A stretch of 64,000 nucleotides of DNA from Pseudisothecium myosuroides (lineage: Eukaryota; Streptophyta; Bryopsida; Hypnales; Lembophyllaceae), in assembly GCA_951799445.1 (NCBI GenBank), contig OX637293.1, positions 18,414,001 through 18,478,000 on the forward strand. Reading direction: 5' to 3'. This document shows positions 23,204-34,989 of the stretch, one piece after another. Made by a program: the position numbers and the translations under genes. How positions within the stretch are numbered: the first letter of the stretch is position 1; every line of letters begins with the position of its first letter. The notes beneath the pieces were generated by a model. That model did no database searches and was not told where the DNA came from. It saw nothing but the letters and a program-made list of their open reading frames with translations.

Positions 23204-24635
23204 GATGAAAGGCTATATTGACATATCTTCGCCAAATATTATTTTTTTTTCAAAAAATAATATCTGAAAGATGCTAAAATAGAATTTTTTGCAAGACTAT
23301 TTTTGTCATTATACAAGACAAATGTTTTTCAAGAAAACAATATCTCAATAATATTGGCATCAATTTTCTAGAATGTTTTTGTGCCAAATCAATCTTATAT
23401 CTACTATCCACTGAAAAGAAGCAACCAGCCCATCCCGGCCTTGTCCCCTTGCTTGAAAATCCCCTACCATTGGATCCAATCTCAAAAAAAAGCCCCCCTT
23501 CCTCTCTTGCCGTTGATCGTAATCTCAAAAATATAATAGAAGTTGTTGATGCAAAGTCATCACAGCTGTCGAGACTTTAGGGCTGCAACTGTCGAGAAAC
23601 TAGGGTTGCAAGTTCAGAATTTCGTTTGAATTTAGGAGTTCCACACCGTTCCAGAGAAATCAATGGAGCTCCCTTGTCAGAACTTTGTTGATTCCTCACA
23701 AAATGATGGTTGCACACGAGTTCAATTTGTGTGCACCGTAAGAATCTAAAGTTGGGGTCTAAGGGCAAATTGGAATGATGCTCTTCTTCTTCAGAAAGGA
23801 TCTGTAAATAGTTACATTGACGTTCTTGGTGTAAAACTCCAAATGGTAAAGAGAGCGGGTTCAGGTACATTCAGGTGCTTTGGTTTTGAGATTTTGGTTT
23901 ATTGTTCGATTTTGTGATTTTGATTCATTGTATTTTGTTGGATTTTCTGGAAGTTTTTTGTGCTCAAGGTAGGAGTGGAGGTGGGATAGGATTGTGTTTT
24001 GTCAAAGATTCTCACTGCACTCAGTAAAAATTGAGTGTACAGTACTTTGTCTAAAAAACAAAAATCGAGAGATTGGGCATTCATAATACAAGTGTTTCCT
24101 TGGAGAAGAATTTACAGATACAAAACTCGAGGTAAATGATAGGATTAGGGGTGGGTTTACATTACTTTCACTTGTGTTAGCTTGTTTCTGGTTTGTCTTT
24201 GGGAGTGAAGTTTATAGGAATAGGTAGTTGTGTGCTGGAATAGGCTAAACAAACGTTTTCAAAGATTTTTGGAAGTTGAACAAGTGTTTTCAGAGGTAAG
24301 TTGGCGAATTGCAACTTTTGGAGAGCTATTTTAGAATTTAGAAGTTAGTTTGCCATAGAACTGGCAAGGATGGGCAATTGAGGCAATGTTGTCAGAACAC
24401 AATACTAATGAAATTTATATGTATACTACACTGCACCTGATTTAAGAAAGTACATTACATTTGCTCTTGTTTCAATAAAAAATTTAAAGTTTTTTATTGA
24501 GAAAAAACTATTGTAACCCTTTTAGATTTAAAAAAAATTTAATCAAATGAAAAAATGACAAGTGTACTTGTATTAAAATTCATGTTGAGTTTTCCAATTT
24601 TGCCATACTCTATCACTATGTACTCAAAAGAGGCA
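23204..24635. other. Intergenic DNA without a recognised feature
   Basis: Only short frames occur on both strands, none with recognisable domains. I see no RNA gene and no clear repeat. Confidence 0.4.
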
Positions 24636-27138
24636 TTAACCGTTTAGTGGTCGGAGTCATGGTGAAGCATGAAAGCAGTGTAGAAAGAAGGAAATTTTAT
24701 TCTCACTGATTTCACTACAGAAAGATTGCACAATAGAAATGAACCGTATGATTTGCCCATGCTTCGTGTCTGCTATGCATGAGTGCAAGTTTCGGCAGTA
24801 ACTCAATTACGGATTTTGAGATTATAACGTTTGACTACGAATTTGAGGCCGTTGACCATGGCGGGCAGGGTCTTCCATGCTCATGCTCGTGCATTTTTGA
24901 AGGACATTTGAAGTCAAAAAAAATTTCCAAAAATATACACACTATAACGCATGATGTCTACTACTGCACCAAATTCATAGATAGTGCAAACAATGAATCA
25001 TGTCCGAGCTCCACATCTTGCAATGACGATCACTCAGTCACAGATGAAGAAGAAGGCAAGTTCGGGCAGTGCTATGCTAACGTGTCAAGATGTGGATGGG
25101 GACACTCAATTTTGTTGAAAAGCCTGCCCTGTTGACCGTTTACATAATTGGACGTTGCCCCCCTTGAATGAGACAAGGAGGTTGATGCTCATGTCCTTGC
25201 AATTGGCGTCATCCAAGCCAATATAAAATAGCAGCTGTCAGTGAAGAAAGAAGGGAATGCCATTGAATGTGAACGGTCAAAGCATGGGAATGTTGTAGCG
25301 CTTCTTGTTCCCTGTTTAACGCAAAGCACCGAGGGTATGTTTTGCCGCATCTTACCACTGATTTTGATGTGAGCTTCAAGTGCTCTGTCAACCAAAGCTT
25401 TTGTTTCGTCAAAAAGCATCACCAGCATGAATGCCTCAGCAACCTACTCAAACATAGAATGCCCCAAGTCACCAAGGGCTACGCTTTTACAATGAACCAC
25501 GCACCAACAACGCTCAGTCAATTGTGAGAACTTGAAGGAGCTCCGGACTGAAGCTTCTTCTACATCATGAGCTAGAATGGCTTGCCACTTTAATTGCGTT
25601 GAATATCCAAGATGTCACACACCGTTAAAATAAACACATTGGCCATGGAGAGAGGGTTGTAGCCAGACAGTTCAAGTCTATAATATAATGAAAGTGTCTC
25701 AAGATTAAGATGATGCTTCCATTGTCGTAATTGTAAATTTGAAACATTGAAAAAGGAAGTGTAACTCTCTACCAACCAAAGCTAATATTTGTCACATTTA
25801 TATATGCATGCAAAGTATGAGGATTACAAAGTATTGATCATTTATATTTATGACTCTCACTCCCTCTGGACACCAAAATTTCTAAAAATTCAGAGGACTT
25901 GCACAGAATTAACAAACCTGCCGATAACTGCTGGCTATTTGCGGATGATTTTCTTCTAAATTCGACCAATTTGATTGATCATATCGTGAAAAATCTCAAA
26001 TTTTGTATCACCAGAGTCAGTGCACAGAATTGTATCTTAGTCAAAACATCAACAATAGAAAGTGCGCATATGACCCACTTAAAAGTGCTAAAAATACAGG
26101 AGGTTCAATTTGGGCTTCTTGCCCTGCTAGGGGTTCCAGGCCATTGAGAAACATAGACCACATACTTGGAGCAGGATCTGCAATCTGAGGTCTGCATTGT
26201 AGTGGAGAAATAAAAAACATGATAATCGAAGGACAACGTTATGACGCACCTTTGATTTGTTGAGCACTTTCAAGCTCCGCCTTGGTCTCCTTCAAGATGC
26301 ATACCTCCTCAGGCGACAAGGTTTCTCCATCTGCCAGTTTCAACCCTCATGCCTGATTTTGGATCTCAAACAGAAGCTCCTCCTCAATGTGAGGCTTCGG
26401 CAGACCTTTTCTTTCAGAAATCAGATTGCACGTCAGCGCTAAAGGATCTTAGTGCTAATTATTTGGTACTTTCCAAAGGAAGGAGACCCTCTGGGTTGCT
26501 CTGCAATCTCTGAAATTTAGGGTTCTGGGTGTTCCTCAAATCGTTTTCAGATGCCAACGCTACGGGAAACAGAGTACCAGGACTTTTCTTCTGCTGAGAA
26601 TTCACTTGGTTTTCAAACTGTGAGCTCCTAGAGGCATTTTGCTTCTCATTCCAAGTCCTAGCATAGCTTCTTCTTTCACGCGATTACTGGCAAAACTTCC
26701 TCACGCAGTCTACTAGGAATGTAACAGGTGTAATCGTACTCAGACTTGCTGCATACTCTTGTCGTATCCCTATAAAAGTTGAATATTATAAGAGCTCCAA
26801 CGCTGAAAAGTCAATCGCTGTGACGCAAGCATACGTACAGGTGCTGTGAAATCTGCCGCTGCCCAAGGAAAGGGCAGAAGTCAAACATTTCTGGCCAATT
26901 GTTCGTCGCAAGCACTAGGCAAAGCAAAATTTCAGCATCTCTAGACACCTCTGCACCTTCTCATTTTTCCAAAAATACTCACGTCGTATTGGGGGGAGCA
27001 CTTTCCTATTTCCAGTTCAGAACTGCTTCACCTGGCTCCACAAAAAGGACGGATGAAAAGACGGCATAGGCTCTGAGTTACAACGCTCCTTCTCTGTGCA
27101 TTGTCCAGAAAGTGGACATCGACCCGCTAAGGGGTTAA
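24636..27138. mobile_element. 2.5 kb element with TTAA target sites (piggyBac-like ends)
   Basis: The left end is TTAA then CCGTTTAGTGGTCG; the right end, reverse-complemented, is TTAA then CCCCTTAGCGGGTCG. The ends match over about 15 positions with a few transitions and one indel, and both carry TTAA. The size, about 2.5 kb, is that expected of an autonomous piggyBac element. I looked for a transposase in all frames and found only short broken frames (for example 24779-25135 +, 25189-25428 -), none clearly piggyBac-like. It may be a decayed autonomous copy or a large non-autonomous one. Confidence 0.45.
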
Positions 27139-27946
27139 CTACCTAGCTAACTAGCTAGGCAATATTGTTTATTTGGAAACAAATAATAGCTCGCAAATTA
27201 TTTTTTGAATGTTTAATGCAGGGTTTCTTTTTTTGGCAAAAAAAAGCCAATTTGCACTCGTTGGTGGGGCCTGGCGAAATGACTATGGGACTTTTTTTCC
27301 CAAAAAAGATACCTTGATTGCCACGCTGGCGGTGTAGGCAGACTGGGGGCGGCCAGGGTTGCGTCAGTCTGGGGATGGCTTTAGGGTTTCCTCGCCACCT
27401 TAATTCCCTTCAAGCACCCACGACCGCAGCACTTATCGCCACTTTATGCAATTCCTCTCCACTTCGCGCTCCGGACGACAGGATGCTGTCGCCATATATT
27501 CCAGGATTCTGCGTTGATGCGCAAGTGTTGCTCACCAGCGTAGTGGTTTGGTGTAGTCTTGATTTCGCCAAATGCGTCTTCATTGTGGTTAGGTTTCGCC
27601 CGTTGGTGCCCGTCGGGAAGCTACGCATTTCGCCAGGGTTGTAGGACGTTGTAGGGCGTACGCAGAAGGCCAGTTGTAGTCCACCTCTTGAAAATTGAAT
27701 GTCGCTCGTTAATTGTGCTTGTAATTGCTTATAATTTGCTGAAATGGCGAGCAAGCGCCGTCATGCACGTTGCGTAGTTAGCATGCAGTTGAAATTGCGC
27801 AAAAAACCTTTTTATGCTCATGAGAGTCTTCCTACTTTGTATTGCCTCGTTTGCTTACTTGGGATAGTGTGTTTCCTATCTGTTTGTTGTACTGAATAGC
27901 TTGTTCATTGGTCGACGTCTGCTCTGTTGAGGGTGATTTTTGAGCA
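27139..27946. other. Flank between the TTAA element and the hAT gene
   Basis: This is probably the 5' terminal and leader region of the hAT element. It is more GC-rich than its surroundings. A short run near 27222 (CAGGGTTTCTTTTTTTGGC) has the CAGGG start seen at many hAT termini, but no matching right end was found. The 108-residue frame at 27318 resembles nothing I know. Confidence 0.35.
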
Positions 27947-30900
27947 ATGGAGTCTGGGCACGAAGACTGTGGGGAGGATGCAGTGGCGAAAGTTGTTCGA
28001 GCTGCATCTATTGCACGAGATGCAAAGAAGAAAGTGGACAAAGCTGCAAAGGAGGCGCTCGAGGTCGCTCGAAGGGAGCTCAAGTGCAAGGGAAAAGTCA
28101 TCGAGCAACGGAATAGTGAAGTGCGAAAGAAAACCATGAGTTCTTATTTTCATTCAACACAGGGTGTAGGAGCGGGTCAGCCACTGTCCTTTGTGTTTGA
28201 TGGCTCCATGCCAGAGGTCCCGGGGGCAGAGCCAAATTCTTGCGAGGAGTACCCGAGCGAAGATGATGGAGGCCAGCAGCTCACGAGATGCAAAAGTACT
28301 TCGTTGTCGCAGGAGACAGCCCGAACTCCGGGATCATCATCCGGTTCTGGTGATACGATAGTGCTCAGTGCCAAGTCACCTCTAATCACAATCTTGGAAG
28401 ACTCGGAGGACCCTGACAATTCCAAATTTGTGGAGGTGCCTATTGAATTAGACGGCTCCGATGACGACTCCGACTTCAATTCTCCCCCCCTCTCCAAGAA
28501 AGGTGTCTCAAGTTGTTCCAGTTCGCGATCCCGAACTCAAATGCGTTACGATCGTCACCGGAAGTTCCAGATGGTGTAGGCTGCGAAGCTGCCGTGGACA
28601 GAGGAGATAATGTCGCCGGACGGGATTTTGCATATGGTTAAGTGTAAAGTTTGTAGTGCAGTTGATAGGAAACCCTGCGTCATGGCCCCAAAGTCAGATA
28701 CACTTTTTAAGCACGATGGCAAACGCACTGCAAAGAAGGATTTGCCGCAGTTCAAAGTCAAGGCTGGTGAACAGTACATTGCAACTCAATGTAAACACCG
28801 AAAGAATATGCGCCTCTACGCAGCAAAGTCTCCAGCATCGGTCCTCGACCAGATCAATCAGTGCACAAGTTTAGAGGCTAGAAAAAAAAGGGTCCAGTTT
28901 ACTACCTTATTTCAAATACTTGTTGATGGTCGTCCTATGCTTGAATTTCAGTCACATCCTGCTTTGTATAAATTGTTGGGTGTCCCTGATCTTCCAGCTG
29001 CACATTGGTGCGATAGTTCAGGTTGGATCATGGCAGGCTACATGTACAAACAAGTGATAGAGGAGACCAAAAGAATGATCGGCTCTGCAAGGTACATCGC
29101 TGTTACTGTTGACGAAGTAACAGCGGTTGACAACAGCAGTTTTCTCTCAGTTCACGCTTACATCGTTCAAGATTGGGTACGCATTCCGCTCTTGGTTTCA
29201 TTGCAGCATATTGAATGCACCCCAAATGCTGACAACCTTACGGAGCTCATTGTGGGCGCCATCGCTATGAGAGGGGCTCTGGATCCAGAGTCGATCGCTC
29301 AGAAACTGTTAAGTTTCGGGGCAGATGGTGCCTCGACATTGCACGGTATACGTTCGGGTGTGACACAACATATCAAAGAGAAACATGCACCTTTCATGAT
29401 CGGGGTGCATTGTGTGGCCCACCGATGCAACCTCACCTTCAAGGCCCTGTCAAGTCTGGGCATATTCCCAGATATTGAGAAACTTCTTTCTGTCACTCAC
29501 AGTTACTTTTGCAAAAGTCCTAAAAGATACTCAGAATTCAAGCAGTTGGCAGATCTTACCAAAACCCAAGGCTTGAAGATGCTCTGAAATGTTCAGACCC
29601 GTTGGGTTAGCTTCATCGAGCCACTACAACATTTACTCTCAAAGTATCGAACTTTAATTTATAAGATGACAGCCAATTTGAACAACAACAATAAGGCTGA
29701 GGTGAGTTTGCTTGCAGTCAATCTTTATTTTTCATGCATTTTTTCTGTCACGATAGTGAGTGCAATTCATTTCCAGCTTCGTGGTAGTCATTGCTGTGTG
29801 TAGCAGGCGATTGTAAGTTCAATTAAGCATTCTTTGTCTTATTGGTTTTACTCACCTTCTTACAAGGCCACTTGGGCTACAGTAATGTCTCACAGTGTGT
29901 TTATAGTATTCTGTGTTTGCTGATGCTTGCCTGACGGTTGCTGTCGTTAATTGATTGTTGTGTCTTGTGAAATAGAGTAGCTAACAATTTCTATGCATGG
30001 CTTTGTGTAGGCATACTTGCAACTACTCTTGGATCCATTTACAATGCTCGGCATGTGTGCGCTCCTTCCGCTGTTGGAGGCCATTGACACGTTGGTCCAA
30101 TTTGCACAGAAACGCGACGTGTACATTTGCGATTTCGTGGCCGCTGTGAAAGTGTGCCAAGCCTCTCTGTACCGCATGTACGAGGACAAGGCGACGTCCT
30201 ACATTACTGACGAATTTTGGAGTTTCAATAATCTCCTTGATTGCAGTCACCAACAAATCCATGTAAAGTGGATTACTGACCCCAACAATAACTCTGCGGT
30301 GTTGTCCTTCATCTGCCACGGTGAACAGATATATGCTAAGCATAAGGATAAATCTGTGGATCGTGACGTTTGGGTTGGTTTGCTGGACCAAGTTAAGGCC
30401 GAATGCACTGGTACGAGTCACTCAATCCCTTCATCTATTGTCTTTTTTTATTTGGAATTGCTTGTATACTCTTCAGTTTTTCATTTGCGGCTTGGCCTTT
30501 CACCACAGGTGCCGCTCAAATGCTCGTGGCAGAGCTGGATGCTTGATTCCCGGCCCATAACGTCATGACTGCGTTTGGGATATTTTACCCTCAGTTTTGG
30601 TGCCAGCCAAATGCAGAGGACACATTCGATAACCATTTGCGGACTCTTATAGACACTTATGGGCATGGTAAAATTCTAAGGGAGGGTGAGAATAAGCTCC
30701 TCATAAAACCGCTCATTGATCGTTTCGCTTTGATTTCACAACGTGCTCTTTTTAAGACCTGTATGAAGTCCAATTGTCGTGCAGCCATGCTCCCGCCCTT
30801 TGATGTGAATCCTTTGACCAAAATTTGGCGTGTCCTGGATAACAACAACAGCTTGACACAAAATTTCAGTGAGTTCCTGAAGCTCGCTGAGATGGCTGTT

Positions 30901-31098
30901 GTCCACGTGTTGGGCTCAGTGGAGGACGAACGGCTATTTTCTAGCGTGGGATTCCTCAAATCCAAGCTACGCAACAACCTGGAAGAAAACATTCAAGTGG
31001 TGGTTGGGATGTTTTCTCAGAATATTTACACCCTAGAAAACTTTCCCTACCAGAAGGTATTTGACGACTGGTTCGTTTCAAGAGGGCGGGGCAGGTAA
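27947..31098 (+). pseudogene. hAT-family transposase, three in-frame stops
   Basis: Exons 27947-29701, 30011-30410 and 30509-31098 join in phase (GT-AG) into about 915 codons. The order is: a basic coiled-coil start (KKKVDKAAKEALEVARREL), an acidic linker, a BED-like zinc region (HMVKCKVC...KH), an RNase-H-like core with TVDEVTAVDN and SFGADGASTL, the HCVAHRCNL block, and a C-terminal hAT dimerisation region (VLGSVEDERLFSSVGFLKSKLR). The frame is interrupted by TAG at 28577-28579, TGA at 29585-29587 and TGA at 30544-30546, each inside otherwise conserved text. The gene cannot make full-length transposase as it stands. Terminal inverted repeats and an 8-bp target duplication were not located. 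Confidence 0.85.
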
Positions 31099-33037
31099 TT
31101 ATATGGCAGGCATATAGATAGTGGTTTGATTGCTGCAGCTTTGTGCAAGCGTAGTCAGGGTGCAGTAGGTGGCACCAGCAAGGTGGCAGGTAGCTCTGTG
31201 ATTTAGGCAGGCCAGGTTCGTCAGATTTAGCCTACCCTCAAATCACTATGTTTCCATGTGCTGTGACTCATGTTCACAGCAAACTTTAAAGTTTTCTTGA
31301 CCTCACAATTCAAGCAGCTTGTGTGCTGGTTTCTATTCCTGTGGAGGTGGCTGGAGAATTTATGTCCTTTGTGTTGTTTTGCAGGATTTTGTATTTGTTG
31401 TTTTGTATGCAATTGTGCAAGTCATTGAGGTCACGTGGTTGGGTCCAATTGTGTGTTAATGGTCTTGCAATATGTATGTGTGATTGTATCTTGAATGTCT
31501 CAGGTGAATGTCCTTCCCTGTGTGATTTGGTTTCCTTGCCCTCTTTGATCTGCTGTTCTTGCCAATGATTGTGGTGCTTGTTCATTTGTGGATGGTATGT
31601 TGATTATGTTCCTTACTTTTGCATCGGAGGTTTTTTTGGGTGGATGCAGGTGAATGTGCAGCATGGTTTTGTCGTCTACAGGTAAGCTAGTTCATTACTT
31701 TGTCCAATGCCTGCAACTTTGTCATATTCATCCCAAGCTGTTTGTGTCCAGTGTGTTTGAGCGCAGGGACAACAATCTTGAGTTTGATGTATCCAAGAGC
31801 TCGATTGATCTGAACGAGGCCAGTATTAATCAGGTAGAGCTGATTTGTCATTGCCTAGTCAATGAATTTTCATATTAGTGTTACCTGGAATTCCTTGAAA
31901 GAGATTGTTAAGCTTGAAAACATTGTGTGTGTGACGAATAATTTTTTGGCTAGTGGTGTTGAAGTTGGAATCACAGAAGCTCTCCTTGGTCAATGGGAGA
32001 GGAAGGAGAAGTCGAGGCTTCAAGGAAAACCAGCAGAATCATGTTCTCTGAAGGCCCGAAGCGGTGGTGGTGGAGTCAGGCCACTTGGGCTGGATATCGA
32101 CTCTTTTGTCCCAGCATGCTTCTACGAGCTCTTTCTTTGCTACTTTTTGTCACCATCTCTTGGCGTTTGTCTGCTTGGTTGGGTCATAAGCATGGTGCAG
32201 TGAGGCAGGATCTCACCACACGGTTGATTGCTTAACCGCACAATCTTTAAGTCGACAATTTGCCTTTGAACTTCCGTTGCATAATGTACTACCTTTTAAC
32301 AAGAGATCTGGTGGTTCTTGTGTGTTTGACGTGTCTTACAGAAATGCCCTCACAATTTTTTGCAGCCGAATAATGCACCCTCGTGTCACATATGAGCGTA
32401 AGTGACACAATGCGGATAGCTTATTTTGTGTTTGTTTCAGGATTTATAAATGGCCCTGTATTTTGGTGTGCACGCAGGTGTACACGGACAAGAATGCTTC
32501 ATTTTTGTCTTCAAACTGGTAATACTAATCATGTTTTCTCTTCATGATATATATTCTACTATTTTGGTTTTCTTTTCTGTCTTCATCTGTCCATATCCAC
32601 CATCTATCCACAAATTCAACCAATTTCTTGTTTGTTTAGTTGATAAAGTTTTTGAATGGAGTGACATTTTCTTAACATCCAACTTTTGCTTTCATCTTTC
32701 ATGAGGTACAGCATGAGTCATGAGCTGGATTATTTGACCAGACAAATCAGAAGTTCGACTACATTGTACAGATAGAATCTGCGGGACGGTATGATAAGAT
32801 AACAAATATGATCTAACAAGAAAAAGAATATGGTAGGATAAGGAAAAAAATATGGTATGATAAGGGAAAAAATATGGTGTGGAACAAATAAAATACGCTG
32901 TTAAACAACAAAAAAGTGGTGTGATAATTGACTCCCGAAATTCACTCATTTTGGCATCGGAGGGATTCTCGGGTGGGTGCAGGTTAGTGATGATGTGGAT
33001 GATACCCAAACACATGTAAAGAAGTAAATTTCCTAGT
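31099..33037. other. hAT 3' flank and unassigned DNA with small repeats
   Basis: No gene was recognised. A ~28-bp word (GCATCGGAGG.TT.T.GGGTGG.TGCAGGT) occurs at about 31621 and again at about 32953, so part of this region is duplicated. Between about 32788 and 32880 there are four imperfect copies of a TATGGTATGATAAGGGAAAA-like unit. Confidence 0.4.
32788..32880. repeat. Short tandem repeat (about 20-bp unit)
   Basis: Repeated GGTATGATAAG / ATATGGTAGGATAAGGAAAA / ATATGGTATGATAAGGGAAA units lie head to tail, with a last partial ATATGGTGTG copy. Confidence 0.65.
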
Positions 33038-33080
33038 CACTACACCAGGACTTGTCGCCAAAAATAACGCCCTACAGCAG
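33038..33080. mobile_element. Possible CACTA (En/Spm) transposon terminus
   Basis: The sequence starts CACTACACCAGGACTTGTCG, the form of many plant CACTA ends, and is followed for ~200 bp by sub-terminal-like repeats of TCGCCA/CGCCA. No matching ...TGTAGTG end was found downstream, so this may be a lone end or a chance match. Confidence 0.35.
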
Positions 33081-34860
33081 AAACTTTTGCCATAGTCCTT
33101 ACCCATTTTTAACTCTATTCGCCAGAGCTGCGTTTGCTACTGTACTCGGGTCACCAAAAGTAACACAGGGTCGTTCAAAAAATTGCCACATCTGACTTCA
33201 AGATTTTTGGATGGTCGCCACCTTGTAGCTCCAAACCGCTACTGACACGTCGCCAGTTCAACTATACACACACACTTAAAATTGCCTTTCCATGCAAAAC
33301 AGAAACCTGAAAAAAAAAGCCCTGGTTTAATGTAAGACTAGTTGAAAATTCAATCAAATAATAATTTAATGTATATGCAAAAAAATCAATATTTGATATT
33401 TTAATTAATTAAATAATTCTAGTAACACATTTAGGTTGAAACTAGTGCTTTTAAAATTGGCTTTATAGTGCTAGATTATATTCAAAATAAAGTGTTGGCA
33501 AACCCCCTGTTTACTACCAAGATAATATCACGATATCCATATGAGTACAATTTCTTATAGGTTTTGGATACAATTTATTAGCTATGCCTGGCAAGGTGTC
33601 TGTCTTGTTGGAGATTTTGCCATTAAAATTTCAAAAATTCTAAGGTGAGTGGTTGCAAAGATGAAGGCTTTGCTAATGTGCTTTTTTATTATGCACCATT
33701 TCGCTTGCTGCACCCTCAAATACTCTTAATAATTGTTATATTTTGCTTTCATTGATTCTATATGATCATCAACTGTTGCAGTCATACGCCTTGCGTATTT
33801 GGCAACATCATTTGATAGCCTAAGATGTACAAGGTGGTTGTGCATTTGCTTTCATTAGGGCAATTTATTTAATTGTATTTGATTACACAAGTGATGTAGC
33901 ATTAGGAATGAATGAAGAGGCATTAATTAAATTGGTTTGTAATTTCTTTGACTGTTATTTCCAATTGTATATACATTGTGTGTTTACAATTACAAGTTAA
34001 TTTTTCTTTCTCTTCTTGCGTTTTTGTATCGTGGATTTGGGTACAATAGACTAAAATGCTAATAACCACAAAGCTATTCTACATCTATTATTTATCACAT
34101 TTGCAAATATTACTGAAATCCACTCACCATTAGCTTGATGCAATTGGAACAATTCAAGCTCTAATTTCTTATTCTTTTGATGTTCGATCAAGTTATCTTT
34201 GTACATAGTCATAGTAGCTTCAATCCTTAACTTTTTAATTTCAGCAGTGGAATCATTTAACTAACCTATTTAATGCATTTATCAATTTTTTTTCAATTCT
34301 GGCCTTCTTAGTTGGTTGTATAAAAGTACATTTTTTGCAACAATTGATTAGATTTATTATATGTAGTTATAGATTGCTTTGAATACTTTTGTGACCGGTG
34401 CCAAGAGATGAGGGTGGACTAAAACAAGATGATGGCTGCGACCACAATAGCTCACCATCTCTGTTGTGCTCCTCAAGGACATCCATCAATACGTTTGAGG
34501 TCCTCGTTCCAGACACTACTACACTTTGACCTTGTTGAAAATAAGCTTCTTGAGCTTAACAATATCAATTGGTTGTTGTATATGAATTGAATTAAAATTT
34601 GGCATTGAGCTCATTTATACATAAATAATAACAACTACAGTGATTTTGTATTTACAATAACTAATGCTTTCTATAGTGACTAAATATGAATAGTGATGAA
34701 CAAATATCACCGGGAGTGTTACTTCAAAACTTTTCCTTGTTTCAACAATTATCGTCTTTAAAATGTCTTGATACGGTGTGCTCTTGTTAAATGCACTAAG
34801 AATTGTGTGAAAGCTTGGTAAAGAACTGTCGTTGGTAAGTGACAAAACACCTTCCTTCTA
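33081..34860. other. AT-rich DNA without a recognised feature
   Basis: No recognised gene. Small frames only. It could be intron or upstream exon remains of the broken gene that begins near 34990. Confidence 0.3.
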
Positions 34861-34989
34861 ATTCTGTATATGTTTTGGTTGAGAATAGATTGGCTGAGAA
34901 GATTGAGTTTATGTGCATGTTCAAGTCATATTTGTGTTATTTTATTGGGTGACTATTATCATTTGATGCGTATGCAAATGTGTTCTGAA

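Noticed and set aside
25189..25428. Minus-strand frames inside the 2.5 kb TTAA element as a piggyBac transposase remnant
   Set aside because: A vague TDS-like word was noticed, but no DDD motif context or extended similarity could be seen, so it is not called.
27318..27644. 108-codon plus-strand frame before the hAT gene
   Set aside because: No recognisable domain, overlapped by an equally long minus-strand frame; more likely hAT leader DNA.
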